Positions 1 through 7,716 of a stretch of DNA of 7,716 nt are shown one piece after another. Position 1 is the stretch's first letter, and each line of letters begins with the position of its first letter. The notes beneath the pieces were generated by a model that saw nothing but the letters and a program-made list of their open reading frames with translations, searched no databases and was not told the DNA's origin. Origin of the DNA: Limisphaerales bacterium (GTDB taxonomy: Bacteria; Verrucomicrobiota; Verrucomicrobiae; Limisphaerales; UBA11358); NCBI GenBank assembly GCA_003152145.1, contig PLZL01000453.1, positions 1-7,716 on the forward strand, read 5' to 3'. Both the position numbers and the translations under genes were made by a program.

Positions 1-55
1 GCTTTTCGATGGAAAAGTGTCTTGCCGATGCCGGTCAATACCATAAAAATGCCGC

Positions 56-1540
56 ATGAATTTGTTCGCCCGCCGGCGCGTGGCCGATTTGCAGGCCGAG
101 GCGCTGACTGACAAGCGCCTCAAGCGCGTGCTCGGCCCGGTCAATCTCACGTCTCTGGGCATCGGGGCGATTATCGGCGCGGGCATTTTCGTCCTCACCG
201 GCCACGCCGCCGCGCAATACGCCGGACCGGCCATTGTCTATTCCTTCATTCTCTCCGGTCTGGCCTGCGCCTTCGCCGGGCTTTGTTACGCGGAATTCGC
301 CTCGATGATCCCGCTGTCCGGCTCGGCCTACACTTACGGCTACGCGACACTCGGCGAATTTGTCGCGTGGATCATCGGCTGGAATCTGATTCTCGAATAT
401 CTTTTCGCCGCCTCGACCGTTGCCGTCGGCTGGTCGGGCTATGTCGTCTCCTTTTTGAAGGACTTGGGCATTACATTCCCCGCCGCGTTCACCTCGGCGC
501 CATACGACCACGTTGCGGCGGCCAACCTGCATTGGTGGAACGTCTGGCAACTGTTCGCCCACGGCTGGACCAGCACCGGCGCGGTGCTTAACGTCCCGGC
601 CATGTTGATTGTTGCCGTCATCACGATTCTGCTCGTCATCGGCATCAAGGAATCGGCGAATTTCAACAACGCCATCGTCGCGCTGAAACTGGTGGTCATC
701 CTGACTTTCATCGCGGTCGGCGCCGCCTACATCAACCATGCCAACTGGCATCCTTTCGTGCCGCCGGAGGTGGCTCCGGGCCAATTCGGCTGGAGCGGCG
801 TGGTGCGCGCGGCGGGCGTGATTTTCTTCGCCTACATCGGCTTTGACGCCGTGTCCACCGCCGCGCAGGAGGCAAAAAATCCGCAGCGCGACATGCCCAT
901 CGCCTTGCTCGGTTCGCTCGCCATTTGCACCGTGCTTTACATCGCCGTCTCGCTCGTGCTCACCGGCGTCGTCAATTACACGCAGCTCAATGTCCCGGCG
1001 CCCATCGCCGTGGCCGTCAGCACCCTCGGCCCGAAGCTCGCCTGGCTGGAATATTTCATCAAGATCGGCGCCATCGCCGGGCTTTCATCGGTCATTCTGG
1101 TGATGCTGCTCGGCCAGCCGCGGATTTTTTACACCATGTCCAAGGACGGCCTGCTGCCGCCGATTTTCAGCGTCGTCCATCCGAAATTCCGGACGCCGTG
1201 GATTGCGCAACTTATCACCGGCGCCGCCGCCATGCTCATCGCCGGGCTTTTCCCCATCGGGTTGCTGGGCGAACTGGTGTCCATCGGCACGCTGCTCGCT
1301 TTCGCGATTGTCTGCGCCGGCGTGTTTGTTCTGCGCTTCACCGACCCGCAAATCCACCGCCCGTTCCGCACGCCGCTGTTCTGGCTGGTCGCGCCGCTGG
1401 GAGTATTTTCCTGCGCTTATTTGATGGCGAACCTGCCCGCCGACACCTGGGCGCGGCTCATCGTCTGGGTGGCCGTCGGCATCGCCATTTATTTCCTTTA
1501 CAGTTGCCGCCACTCCGAGGTCCAAAAGCGCCAACGTTAA
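56..1540 (+). CDS. APC-superfamily amino-acid permease (cationic amino acid transporter-like)
   Basis: Predicted inner-membrane secondary transporter that imports or exchanges amino acids. The 494-residue protein is highly hydrophobic, with about 12 membrane helices. The first helix carries the GIGAIIGAGIF signature of the APC fold (residues 35-45), where the unwound helix binds the substrate backbone. A second family block lies around residues 257-281 (FFAYIGFDAVS followed by EAKNPQRDMP), typical of the CAT/YfnA branch. Length fits that branch. The ATG at 56 is the first usable start, because an in-frame TAA lies at 44-46; no Shine-Dalgarno sequence is visible before it. The short basic tail after the last helix is ordinary. 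The substrate cannot be read from sequence. It is co-directional with the efflux operon but separated from it by 95 bases with its own promoter-like elements, so I treat it as a separate unit. Family assignment is firm; the exact substrate is unknown. Confidence 0.94.
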   Translation: MNLFARRRVADLQAEALTDKRLKRVLGPVNLTSLGIGAIIGAGIFVLTGHAAAQYAGPAIVYSFILSGLACAFAGLCYAEFASMIPLSGSAYTYGYATLGEFVAWIIGWNLILEYLFAASTVAVGWSGYVVSFLKDLGITFPAAFTSAPYDHVAAANLHWWNVWQLFAHGWTSTGAVLNVPAMLIVAVITILLVIGIKESANFNNAIVALKLVVILTFIAVGAAYINHANWHPFVPPEVAPGQFGWSGVVRAAGVIFFAYIGFDAVSTAAQEAKNPQRDMPIALLGSLAICTVLYIAVSLVLTGVVNYTQLNVPAPIAVAVSTLGPKLAWLEYFIKIGAIAGLSSVILVMLLGQPRIFYTMSKDGLLPPIFSVVHPKFRTPWIAQLITGAAAMLIAGLFPIGLLGELVSIGTLLAFAIVCAGVFVLRFTDPQIHRPFRTPLFWLVAPLGVFSCAYLMANLPADTWARLIVWVAVGIAIYFLYSCRHSEVQKRQR

Positions 1541-1587
1541 AAAATACCGGCAAAACCGCCGCCACAGGCCCGGGCAAAAAATTCAAA

Positions 1588-1597
1588 CAAACGTTTG
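1588..1597. repeat. 10-bp perfect palindrome overlapping the -35 element
   Basis: CAAACGTTTG reads the same on both strands and overlaps the first three bases of the TTGACA at 1595-1600. It does not extend beyond 10 bp. It could be a half-strength binding site for a regulator, or chance in an AT-richer spacer. It does not share sequence with the larger inverted repeat at 1612-1635. Confidence 0.35.
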
Positions 1598-1623
1598 ACA
1601 AACGGCGAAAAAATACCTACCGT
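1595..1623 (+). promoter_or_regulatory. Candidate sigma-70-type promoter of the efflux operon
   Basis: A perfect consensus -35 hexamer TTGACA lies at 1595-1600. At the ideal 17-base spacing, 1618-1623 reads TACCGT, which keeps only the T, A and final T of a -10 element, so the -10 is poor. The position is right for driving the repressor and the genes after it, and it lies in the only real gap between the permease and the operon. Transcription would start near 1630. The -35 is clear; the -10 is inference from spacing. Confidence 0.5.
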
Positions 1624-1635
1624 TCGGTAAGTTTT
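1612..1635. promoter_or_regulatory. Probable TetR-type operator (imperfect inverted repeat)
   Basis: The core TACCGTTCGGTA (1618-1629) is an inverted repeat with five paired bases on each side of a central TT. Pairing resumes further out, giving 9 of 12 matched positions over the full 24 bp. This size and shape suit a TetR-family dimer. The site covers the expected -10 region and ends directly against the start codon of the TetR gene, so a bound repressor would block its own promoter. The link to this repressor is inferred from position; I saw no second copy in the window. Confidence 0.62.
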
Positions 1636-2259
1636 ATGGCCAGGGCGGTGAACAACCCAAAAGCCGATTCAAAAACGCGACGGCAAATCCTTCGCGCGGC
1701 GCTGAAGCATTTTGCCAATGCCGGCTACGCGGCCACGTCCGTCCAGCAAATCGTTGGCGACGCGAAGGTGTCCAAGCCGGCGCTGTATTATCACTTCCGC
1801 GACAAGTCCGCCTTGTTTGAGGCGCTCGTCAACGAGGCGCACGACGAGCGGTTTCAGGTCGTGCAACAGGCGGTCGCGCGCGGCAAGAATCTCCGAGGAC
1901 AATTGATCGAGGTGCTCGCGGCGCTGTTCGATTATTTCCACAAGAGCCGCGATCTGACGCGCATCGCCTTTGCCACGGCGTTTGCCGCGCCGGGCGAGGT
2001 GCCGCCGAACTTACGCTATCTTGACAAGTGCCAGCGCAATTTTGAAGTTGTGCACTCGCTGTTCAAGCAGGCGCTGGCGCGGGGGGAGCTGGACCGCCGT
2101 TTTAACAGCCGGGAACTGGCCTGCGGTTTTTACGGGCAGGGACATTTTTACATCGTGTCGCATCTGATGATGCCGAAATACCGGCTGGACCGCCGGGCGG
2201 CCGGGCGCATCGTGGATTTGTTTCTTCTCGGCGCGGGCGCGAAGAAAAGGAGACGGTAA
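1636..2259 (+). CDS. TetR/AcrR-family transcriptional repressor, likely local regulator of the efflux operon
   Basis: A 207-residue protein of normal TetR length. The N-terminal DNA-binding domain spans about residues 14-66: helix 1 (TRRQILRAALKHFANAGY), a helix containing TSVQQIV, and the recognition helix region KVSKPALYYHF near 45-54, followed by the usual KSALFEAL. The remainder is a helical ligand-binding and dimerisation domain, too variable to name a ligand. The tail is basic (KKRRR). The ATG at 1636 is the first ATG, GTG or TTG in frame after the permease; no good Shine-Dalgarno precedes it. A GTG at 1648, preceded by CAGGG, is an alternative that would still leave the domain intact. 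The adaptor gene begins four bases after its stop. It probably binds the inverted repeat at 1612-1635 and represses the whole operon including itself. Family is certain; the target is inferred. Confidence 0.95.
   Translation: MARAVNNPKADSKTRRQILRAALKHFANAGYAATSVQQIVGDAKVSKPALYYHFRDKSALFEALVNEAHDERFQVVQQAVARGKNLRGQLIEVLAALFDYFHKSRDLTRIAFATAFAAPGEVPPNLRYLDKCQRNFEVVHSLFKQALARGELDRRFNSRELACGFYGQGHFYIVSHLMMPKYRLDRRAAGRIVDLFLLGAGAKKRRR
2247..2252 (+). promoter_or_regulatory. Shine-Dalgarno site for the adaptor, inside the end of the repressor gene
   Basis: AAGGAG lies within the last codons of the repressor gene, 11 bases before the GTG at 2264. The spacing is longer than ideal, but it is the clearest ribosome binding site in the window and supports the GTG start. 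Its location within the upstream gene fits translational coupling. Confidence 0.6.
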
Positions 2260-2263
2260 AATT

Positions 2264-3421
2264 GTGAACACTCGAAAATTGAAAGACATCTTAAGGGGAC
2301 TGTCTGTCGCGCTGGCGGCGGCAGCGTTTTTTCCCGGCTGCGGCCGGAATCAAGCCGGCTCCGGCGCTAACAACATGCCGCCGCCGGAGGTGGGCGTGGT
2401 CGCCATCGCGCCGGAATCCGTAGCAATGACGACCGAACTACCGGGGCGGATTGACCCGGTGCGCGTGGCGCAGGTGCGCGCGCGGGTGGACGGCATTGTG
2501 TTGCATCGAAATTTTCGCGAAGGCGCCGACGTCACAAACGGTGAAGTCCTTTACGAGATTGATCCAGCGCCATATAAAGCCGCGCTCGACAGCGCGAACG
2601 CCAACCTGACGCAGGCGCAACAGTTGGTGGAACGTTACAAACCGCTGGTGGGCATCAATGCTGTGAGCAAGCAGGATTACGACAATGCCGTGTCAGCGGC
2701 GGCCCAGGCCAAAGCCGCGCAAGAAATCGCCGCGGTTAATTTCGGTTATTGCACCGTCACCGCGCCGATTTCCGGACACATCGGCGCGGCGCTGGTCACT
2801 GAAGGCGCGCTGGTCAGCCAGGGCGCCGCGACGGAAATGGCCTTGGTCACGCAACTGGACCCGATTTATTGCGACTTCACCGAATCGAGCACCGAGCTGC
2901 TGCGGCTGCGGCGCGAACTCGACAGCGGCGCGCTCAAAAGCGTCGCGACCGGTGAAGCGAAGGTGACGCTGTTGCTGGATGACGGAACGACTTATCAGCA
3001 GCCCGGCAAACTGCTGTTCTCCGACGTCACGGTGGATCCAAGCAGCGGCATGGTCACTCTGCGGGCCGAGTTTCCAAATCCTGGTCATTTGCTCCTGCCG
3101 GGGTTGTTTGCGCGGGGAGTGCTGGAACAGGCGGTTGACGGCAAGGCCATCACCATTCTCCAGCGCGGCGTCAACGTCGGCGCAAACGGCATCGCCACCG
3201 CGATGGTGGTGGGGACGGACGGCAAGGTGGAAGCCAGGGTGATTAAAATCGGCCAGGCTGTGGGGAACAAATGGGTCGTCACGGATGGGCTGAAGGCCGG
3301 TGAAAGCGTCATTGTCGAAGGTTTGCAGAAATTTCAGCCGGGGATGGTGGTGAAACCAGTTCCTTTTAATCCAGCCGGCGACAGCAACTCCGCTTCGCCC
3401 GTGTCGGCCCAGGGAAACTAA
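2264..3421 (+). CDS. RND efflux periplasmic adaptor (AcrA/MexA type membrane fusion protein)
   Basis: Links the inner-membrane pump to the outer-membrane channel. The 385-residue protein starts with GTG and has a signal sequence (basic start, hydrophobic residues 13-23) ending in FPGC with Cys26 as probable lipid attachment site; Pro at -2 is not canonical. Then come the first barrel strand block (TTELPGRIDPVRVAQVRARV, 56-75), the lipoyl half with GIVLHRNFREGADV (77-90) and EIDPAPY (98-104), a coiled-coil hairpin (about 106-160), the second lipoyl half TVTAPISGHIGAALVTEGALV, and the beta-barrel and membrane-proximal domains. The hairpin tip keeps the R-x3-L-x6-S pattern (Arg124, Leu128, Ser135) used to dock on TolC-like channels. 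Both hairpin arms look about seven residues shorter than in E. coli AcrA. The GTG lies four bases after the repressor stop, and the pump gene follows after 12 bases. Confidence 0.96.
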   Translation: MNTRKLKDILRGLSVALAAAAFFPGCGRNQAGSGANNMPPPEVGVVAIAPESVAMTTELPGRIDPVRVAQVRARVDGIVLHRNFREGADVTNGEVLYEIDPAPYKAALDSANANLTQAQQLVERYKPLVGINAVSKQDYDNAVSAAAQAKAAQEIAAVNFGYCTVTAPISGHIGAALVTEGALVSQGAATEMALVTQLDPIYCDFTESSTELLRLRRELDSGALKSVATGEAKVTLLLDDGTTYQQPGKLLFSDVTVDPSSGMVTLRAEFPNPGHLLLPGLFARGVLEQAVDGKAITILQRGVNVGANGIATAMVVGTDGKVEARVIKIGQAVGNKWVVTDGLKAGESVIVEGLQKFQPGMVVKPVPFNPAGDSNSASPVSAQGN

Positions 3422-3433
3422 ACGGACATCGCC

Positions 3434-6400
3434 ATGCCGAAATTTTTCATTGACCGCCCGATTTTTGCCTGGGTGCTTTCCCTGCTGATCATGCTGGGAG
3501 GGGTTCTGGCCATCACCCATCTTCCGGTCGCCCAATATCCCACCGTCGCGCCGCCGTCCATCGCCATCAACGCCAATTACGCGGGGGCGTCAGCGGAAAC
3601 GGTGCAGGACACGGTCACGTCCGTGATCGAGCAGCAGATGAACGGCATTGACAATCTGCTCTACATGTCGTCCAGCAGCAGCGCGAGCGGCCAGTCCACA
3701 GTGACGCTTTATTTCCAGTCCGGCACCGATCCGGACATCGCGCAGGTGCAGGTGCAGAACAAGCTGCAACTGGCCATCCCCAACCTGCCCCAGACGGTCC
3801 AGCAACAGGGCATCACGGTCGTCAAATCCACGCGCAACTTCCTGATGTTTTTCGCGCTGTCGTCCACCAACAAGAACGAGAACGGCATCGCGCTGGGCAA
3901 TTTCATTTCGTCGAGCGTGCTCGACCCCCTCCGCCGCGTCACCGGCGTGGGCGAAGCGGACCTGTTCGGCACTCAATATGCCATGCGCATCTGGCTGAAT
4001 CCCGGCCAGCTCGAAAGCTTCAAGCTCGATGTCAACGACGTAATCAACGCCATTCAGGATCAAAACACGCAGGTTCCGGTGGGACAACTCGGGGCGCGCC
4101 CGGCGGTAAATGGACAGGAACTCAATGTCACCCTGCAAGGCCAAAGCACCTTGAACACGGTCAAACAATTTGAGGGCATTTTGCTGCGGGTGAATCCCGA
4201 CGGTTCCCGTGTGTATTTGCGCGATGTCGCCCGCGTGGAGTTGGGCGGTGAAAGTTATGCCATACAGGCCCGCGTGGACGGGCGGCCCGCCGCCGCCGTG
4301 GGCATCCGGCTGGCCCCGTCGGCCAACGCCGTGGCCACCGCCAACGCCGTCCGCGCGAAAGTGAAGGAGCTTTCCAAATTCTTCCCGGCGGGCGTGCAGG
4401 TGGATTTTCCCTACGACAGTTCCGAATTCGTGCGTGCTTCCATCCGGGAAGTGGTCACGACGCTGATGGAGGCCATTGTGATGGTGTTCCTGATCATCTT
4501 TCTGTTCCTGCAAAATTTCCGGGCAACCTGCATTCCCACCATCGTCATCCCGGTGGCGTTGCTGGGCACGTTTGCCGTCATGTATGCGCTCGGCTTTTCC
4601 ATCAACGTCCTGACCATGTTCGGCATGGTGCTGGCCGTGGGCGAACTGGTGGACGACGCCATCGTGGTGGTGGAAAACGTGGAGCGCATCATGAGCGAGG
4701 AAGGACTGCCGCCGCGCGAGGCGACCACCAAGGCGATGAAACAGATCACCGGCGCGCTCATCGGTATTTCCCTCGTGTTGACGGCGGTGTTCATTCCGAT
4801 GGCTTTCTTTGGCGGATCGGTCGGCGCGATTTACCGCCAGTTTTCGCTGGCGATGATTTCGTGCATGTTGTTCTCCATTTTTCTGGCCATGTCCCTGACG
4901 CCGGCGTTGTGCGCCTCGCTGCTCAAGCCCGTTGAAAAAGGGCATCACCTGCGGAAGCAGGGATTTTTCGGCTGGTTCAACCGCGGTTTCGCCGCCACCC
5001 GGAAAAACTACGAAGGTTTCCTGGGCCGGACACTCAACAAGACGCCGCGGTATCTGTTTATTTATCTGTTGATTGTTTTGGCGGTGGGCTGGTTTTACGT
5101 TCGTTTGCCATCCTCCTTTCTGCCGGATGAAGACCAGGGTTATTTCATCACCAGCATCCAGTTGCCGGTGGGCGCGACCCAAGAACGCACGGTGGACGTG
5201 CTCAAGCAGGTTGAGCGTTACTATTTGAAACAGCCGGAAGTGGCGGGCATGGTGGATGTCGCCGGCTTCAGTTTCAACGGCCAGGGGCAGAACGCCGCCA
5301 TTGCCTTTGTTCATTTGAAAGACTGGAGCCAGCGTCATGGCGCTCAACACGGGGTGGATGCGATCATTGGCCGCGCCTTCGTGGCCTTGGGACAAATCAA
5401 GGATGCCGTCATTTATCCCATCAACCCGCCGCCGATTCCCGAACTGGGCATTTCGTCCGGATTTGATTTTGAGTTGGAGGACCAGGCCGGTCTCGGCCAT
5501 GACCAACTCATGCAGGCGCGCAACCAGTTAGTGGGCCTGGCCGCGAAAGATCCAGACATCGCCCAGTTGCGCTTCCAGGGATTGGAGGACACGCCGCAGC
5601 TTAAGGTGGACATTGACCAGGCCAAGGCCAGCGCGCTGGGCGTTTCGCTGGCGGACTTGAACACGGCGCTCCAGACGTGTTTCGGTTCGGCTTACATCAA
5701 CAATTTTGTGAACGGCAACCGCGTGCAGCGGGTCATCGCCCAACTGGACTCGCCGTATCGCATGTTGCCCCAGGACGTCAACGGGATTTACGTGCGCAAC
5801 AGCAGCGGCCAGATGGTTTCCCTGGCCAGCCTGGCCACCTTGCATTGGATTTACGGCTCGCCGTCGTTGCAGCATTTCAACGGCGTTCCGGCGCTGGAAC
5901 TCGTCGGTGCCGCGCCGCCGGGCAAAAGCACGGGCCAGGCCATGACCGCCATGGAAAATCTGGTCCAAAAATTGCCCAAAGGCATTGGTTACGAATGGAC
6001 CGGCCAGTCCTTCGAGGAACGTCTGTCGGCCAAGCAAGCTCCCTTGCTCTATGCGCTGTCGCTCATCGTCGTGTTTCTCGCGCTGGCCGCGCTTTACGAA
6101 AACTGGTCCATCCCGGTGGCGGTGATTCTCGTGGTGCCGCTCGGCATCCTCGGCGCGCTGCTGGCCGCCACATTTCGCGGGTTGCCCAACGACGTGTTCT
6201 TCAAAGTCGGTCTGCTGACTATCGTCGGCTTGTCCGCCAAAAACGCCATCCTCATCGTCGAATTCGCCAAGGACTTGCAGGCGCAGGGCAAGGGATTGAT
6301 CGAAGCCACGCTGGCGGCGGCTCATATGCGGTTGCGCCCGATTCTGATGACGTCGCTGGCGTTCATTCTCGGCGTGATGCCGCTGGCCTTGAGCACCGGC

Positions 6401-6607
6401 GCCGGGTCGGCCAGCCGGCACGACATCGGCACCGGCGTGGCGGGCGGCATGATTTCGGCCACCGCGCTGGCCATCCTCTTTGTGCCGGTGTTCTTCGTGC
6501 TCGTCCGCCGGATATTCAAATCCCAAAAACCATCACACACCATGCTTCCGCCCAAACTCGCCGGCCTGGACGATGACGACGAAAACAACAACACGGCAAA
6601 GCCATGA
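3434..6607 (+). CDS. HAE1-family RND multidrug efflux transporter (AcrB/MexB type), inner membrane
   Basis: Proton-driven homotrimeric pump that exports hydrophobic and amphiphilic compounds from the periplasm and outer leaflet. At 1057 residues it is full length and collinear with E. coli AcrB. TM1 is near residues 10-28, the first periplasmic domain about 30-335, TM2-6 about 340-500, TM7 about 540-556, the second periplasmic loop up to about 868, then TM8-12. The proton relay is complete: Asp407 and Asp408 ([13 protein letters not shown]), Lys936 (GLSAKNAIL), Arg966 (MRLRPILMT) and Thr973. Pocket residues Phe136, Phe178, Tyr327, Phe612, Phe614 and Phe625 match AcrB positions 136, 178, 327, 615, 617 and 628, but Val607 replaces Phe610. 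Glu404 stands where AcrB has Leu. The C-terminus ends in an acidic and Asn-rich tail. Start ATG follows the adaptor by 12 bases with only a weak GGA upstream; its stop overlaps the next gene. The pump type is certain; substrates are not known. Confidence 0.98.
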   Translation: MPKFFIDRPIFAWVLSLLIMLGGVLAITHLPVAQYPTVAPPSIAINANYAGASAETVQDTVTSVIEQQMNGIDNLLYMSSSSSASGQSTVTLYFQSGTDPDIAQVQVQNKLQLAIPNLPQTVQQQGITVVKSTRNFLMFFALSSTNKNENGIALGNFISSSVLDPLRRVTGVGEADLFGTQYAMRIWLNPGQLESFKLDVNDVINAIQDQNTQVPVGQLGARPAVNGQELNVTLQGQSTLNTVKQFEGILLRVNPDGSRVYLRDVARVELGGESYAIQARVDGRPAAAVGIRLAPSANAVATANAVRAKVKELSKFFPAGVQVDFPYDSSEFVRASIREVVTTLMEAIVMVFLIIFLFLQNFRATCIPTIVIPVALLGTFAVMYALGFSINVLTMFGMVLAVGELVDDAIVVVENVERIMSEEGLPPREATTKAMKQITGALIGISLVLTAVFIPMAFFGGSVGAIYRQFSLAMISCMLFSIFLAMSLTPALCASLLKPVEKGHHLRKQGFFGWFNRGFAATRKNYEGFLGRTLNKTPRYLFIYLLIVLAVGWFYVRLPSSFLPDEDQGYFITSIQLPVGATQERTVDVLKQVERYYLKQPEVAGMVDVAGFSFNGQGQNAAIAFVHLKDWSQRHGAQHGVDAIIGRAFVALGQIKDAVIYPINPPPIPELGISSGFDFELEDQAGLGHDQLMQARNQLVGLAAKDPDIAQLRFQGLEDTPQLKVDIDQAKASALGVSLADLNTALQTCFGSAYINNFVNGNRVQRVIAQLDSPYRMLPQDVNGIYVRNSSGQMVSLASLATLHWIYGSPSLQHFNGVPALELVGAAPPGKSTGQAMTAMENLVQKLPKGIGYEWTGQSFEERLSAKQAPLLYALSLIVVFLALAALYENWSIPVAVILVVPLGILGALLAATFRGLPNDVFFKVGLLTIVGLSAKNAILIVEFAKDLQAQGKGLIEATLAAAHMRLRPILMTSLAFILGVMPLALSTGAGSASRHDIGTGVAGGMISATALAILFVPVFFVLVRRIFKSQKPSHTMLPPKLAGLDDDDENNNTAKP

Positions 6608-7716
6608 GCAAATATCTTTCGCCCATCATCGCCTTGTTCATCCTGGCTTTGGCCGGTTGCATGCTCGCGCCGAAATATCAACGCCCGGCTGCGGCGGTTT
6701 CACCAGCCTGGCCCGCGGTCCCGGGCGAAAGCGAAAGCCGGACCAACGCCGTGCCGGCCGCCGACATCGGCTGGCGCGAGTTTTTCCGCGACCCGCGTTT
6801 GCAGCAACTCATCGAACTGGCCCTGACCAACAATCCCGACCTGCGCGTGGCGATGTTGCATGTTGAACAAACACGCGCTCTCTACCGCGTCCAGCGGGCG
6901 GCATTGGTTCCCACGGTTGCCATCAACGCCAACGGCACGCGCCAGCGCACAGCCTACGGTTTCGCCGGCAACGGCAGCGGAACAACCTACAGCCAGTTCA
7001 ACGTGAACCTGGGCGTCACCCAATATGAGCTGGACCTTTTCGGACGCGTCCGCAGCCTCAAAAAGCAGGCGTTGGAAACCTACTTCGCCACCGAGGAAGC
7101 CCGGAAGAGCGCCCAGATCGCGCTGGTGGCCGAGGTGGGCGCTGCCGGCCTGACGGAACGCGAACTGGCCGAACAACTCGCCTTGGCCCGGCAAGCGTTG
7201 GAATCGGCGCGCAGTGCCCACGACCTGACCCGGCGCAGTTATGAAGCCGGCGTCCTTTCCGCGCTTGATATGAATGCCGCCGAAATCCGGATGCAAACCG
7301 CGCGCGTGAACGTCGCCAGCTACGAACAACAACTGGCACAGGCTGAGAATTACCTGGTGCTCCTGGTGGGCCGCCCGTTGCCCGATGATTTGCCCGCACT
7401 GCAAACTTTCGACCCGCAGATTTGCCTGGCCGACATCCCGGCGGGACTGCCCTCCGACCTATTGCAGCGCCGTCCGGACATTCTTGCCGCCGAACATCAG
7501 CTCGAAGCCGTCAACGCCAGCATTGGCGCCGCCCGCGCCGCCTTTTTCCCGACGGTCACACTCACCGGCTCGGCCGGCACCGCCAGCACGGCGCTCGAAA
7601 GTTTGTTTGCCCCCGGCTCGCAGACCTGGGGTTTTTCGCCGCAAATCGTATGGCCCATTTTTGCGGCGGGGACTGCCTGGAACGAACTTCAGGCCGTCAA
7701 GGCCGGCAAGCTCATC
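6604..7716 (+). CDS. RND efflux outer-membrane factor lipoprotein (OprM/NodT family), 3' end cut by the window
   Basis: Forms the trimeric outer-membrane channel of the efflux complex. The 371 visible codons are about three quarters to four fifths of the usual length of roughly 460-490 residues, and the frame is open to the last base. The signal peptide ends in a good lipobox LAGC with Cys19, so the mature protein is probably lipidated. Family blocks appear in order: [18 protein letters not shown], the coiled-coil start NNPDLRVA, the [19 protein letters not shown] block before the second half of the first repeat, [16 protein letters not shown], then [20 protein letters not shown] with [18 protein letters not shown] in the second repeat, and WPIFAAG near the window end. 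The ATG overlaps the pump stop as ATGA, so translation is very likely coupled. It is the last visible gene; whether more genes follow cannot be seen. Confidence 0.95.
   Translation, partial: MSKYLSPIIALFILALAGCMLAPKYQRPAAAVSPAWPAVPGESESRTNAVPAADIGWREFFRDPRLQQLIELALTNNPDLRVAMLHVEQTRALYRVQRAALVPTVAINANGTRQRTAYGFAGNGSGTTYSQFNVNLGVTQYELDLFGRVRSLKKQALETYFATEEARKSAQIALVAEVGAAGLTERELAEQLALARQALESARSAHDLTRRSYEAGVLSALDMNAAEIRMQTARVNVASYEQQLAQAENYLVLLVGRPLPDDLPALQTFDPQICLADIPAGLPSDLLQRRPDILAAEHQLEAVNASIGAARAAFFPTVTLTGSAGTASTALESLFAPGSQTWGFSPQIVWPIFAAGTAWNELQAVKAGKLI

Noticed and set aside
1..55. Possible promoter before the permease (TTGCCG at 22-27 and TAAAAA at 44-49)
   Set aside because: The match is weak and the upstream region is cut by the window edge, so neither a promoter nor the end of an upstream gene can be supported.
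56..1540. Permease as a functional part of the efflux system
   Set aside because: It is separated by a 95-base spacer with promoter and operator-like elements, and amino-acid permeases have no known role in RND complexes; adjacency alone is not enough.
1568..1575. GCCCGGGC palindrome followed by a run of A, looked at as a terminator for the permease
   Set aside because: There is no loop sequence to form a hairpin and the following run is A, not T, on the + strand. No convincing terminator is seen in the spacer, so some read-through from the permease is possible.
925..1635. Open frame running into the repressor from inside the permease, suggesting a longer repressor
   Set aside because: The upstream part is the out-of-frame reading of the permease, rich in Arg and Ala, and the ATG at 1636 gives a normal-length TetR protein.
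3590..5506. Long open frame of 638 codons on the - strand opposite the pump gene
   Set aside because: Its composition is rich in His, Arg, Gly and Gln with no recognisable domain, as expected for the antisense shadow of a GC-rich gene; the + strand pump is unmistakable over the same bases.
5528..6526. Second long - strand open frame of 332 codons opposite the pump
   Set aside because: Same reason: shadow composition, no domain, fully inside a strongly conserved + strand gene.
1..7716. A previously undescribed system, mobile element, CRISPR array or RNA gene
   Set aside because: Every stretch over 100 bases is covered by a recognisable gene family, and no repeats, transposase, integrase or structured RNA signature was found.

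Overview
The window reads as GC-rich (by eye about 60%) bacterial chromosomal DNA from a Gram-negative (diderm) organism. It encodes a complete inner-membrane RND pump, its periplasmic adaptor and most of an outer-membrane channel lipoprotein, which only makes sense in a cell with two membranes. The general style (GC-rich, few strong Shine-Dalgarno sites, compact genes) would fit Verrucomicrobiota or a proteobacterium. I cannot fix the phylum from sequence alone.

Layout, all genes on the + strand: (1) an APC-superfamily amino-acid permease (56-1540), nearly complete with its own start and stop; (2) a 95-base spacer (1541-1635) holding a TTGACA -35 element and an inverted repeat that looks like a TetR operator; (3) a TetR/AcrR-type repressor (1636-2259); (4) an AcrA/MexA-type adaptor lipoprotein (2264-3421); (5) an HAE1-type RND multidrug transporter of 1057 residues (3434-6607); (6) the first 371 codons of an OprM/NodT-type outer-membrane factor (6604 to the window end, where it is cut).

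Genes 2 to 5 of the row are packed with gaps of 4 and 12 bases and one 4-base ATGA overlap, so repressor, adaptor, pump and channel very probably form one operon. The expected working is that the repressor sits on the inverted repeat just upstream of its own start codon and shuts off the whole unit, including itself. When a ligand binds the repressor, adaptor, pump and channel are made together and assemble into a proton-driven tripartite efflux machine spanning both membranes. The permease has no visible functional link to it.

No mobile element, CRISPR array, RNA gene or undescribed system is visible. The window is a recognisable efflux operon. The points worth a second look are details: the repressor placed first in the same operon rather than divergently, a nearly leaderless repressor start, a Glu next to the proton-relay Asp pair of the pump, a changed Phe in its drug pocket, and an adaptor hairpin that appears one heptad shorter on both arms than E. 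coli AcrA.
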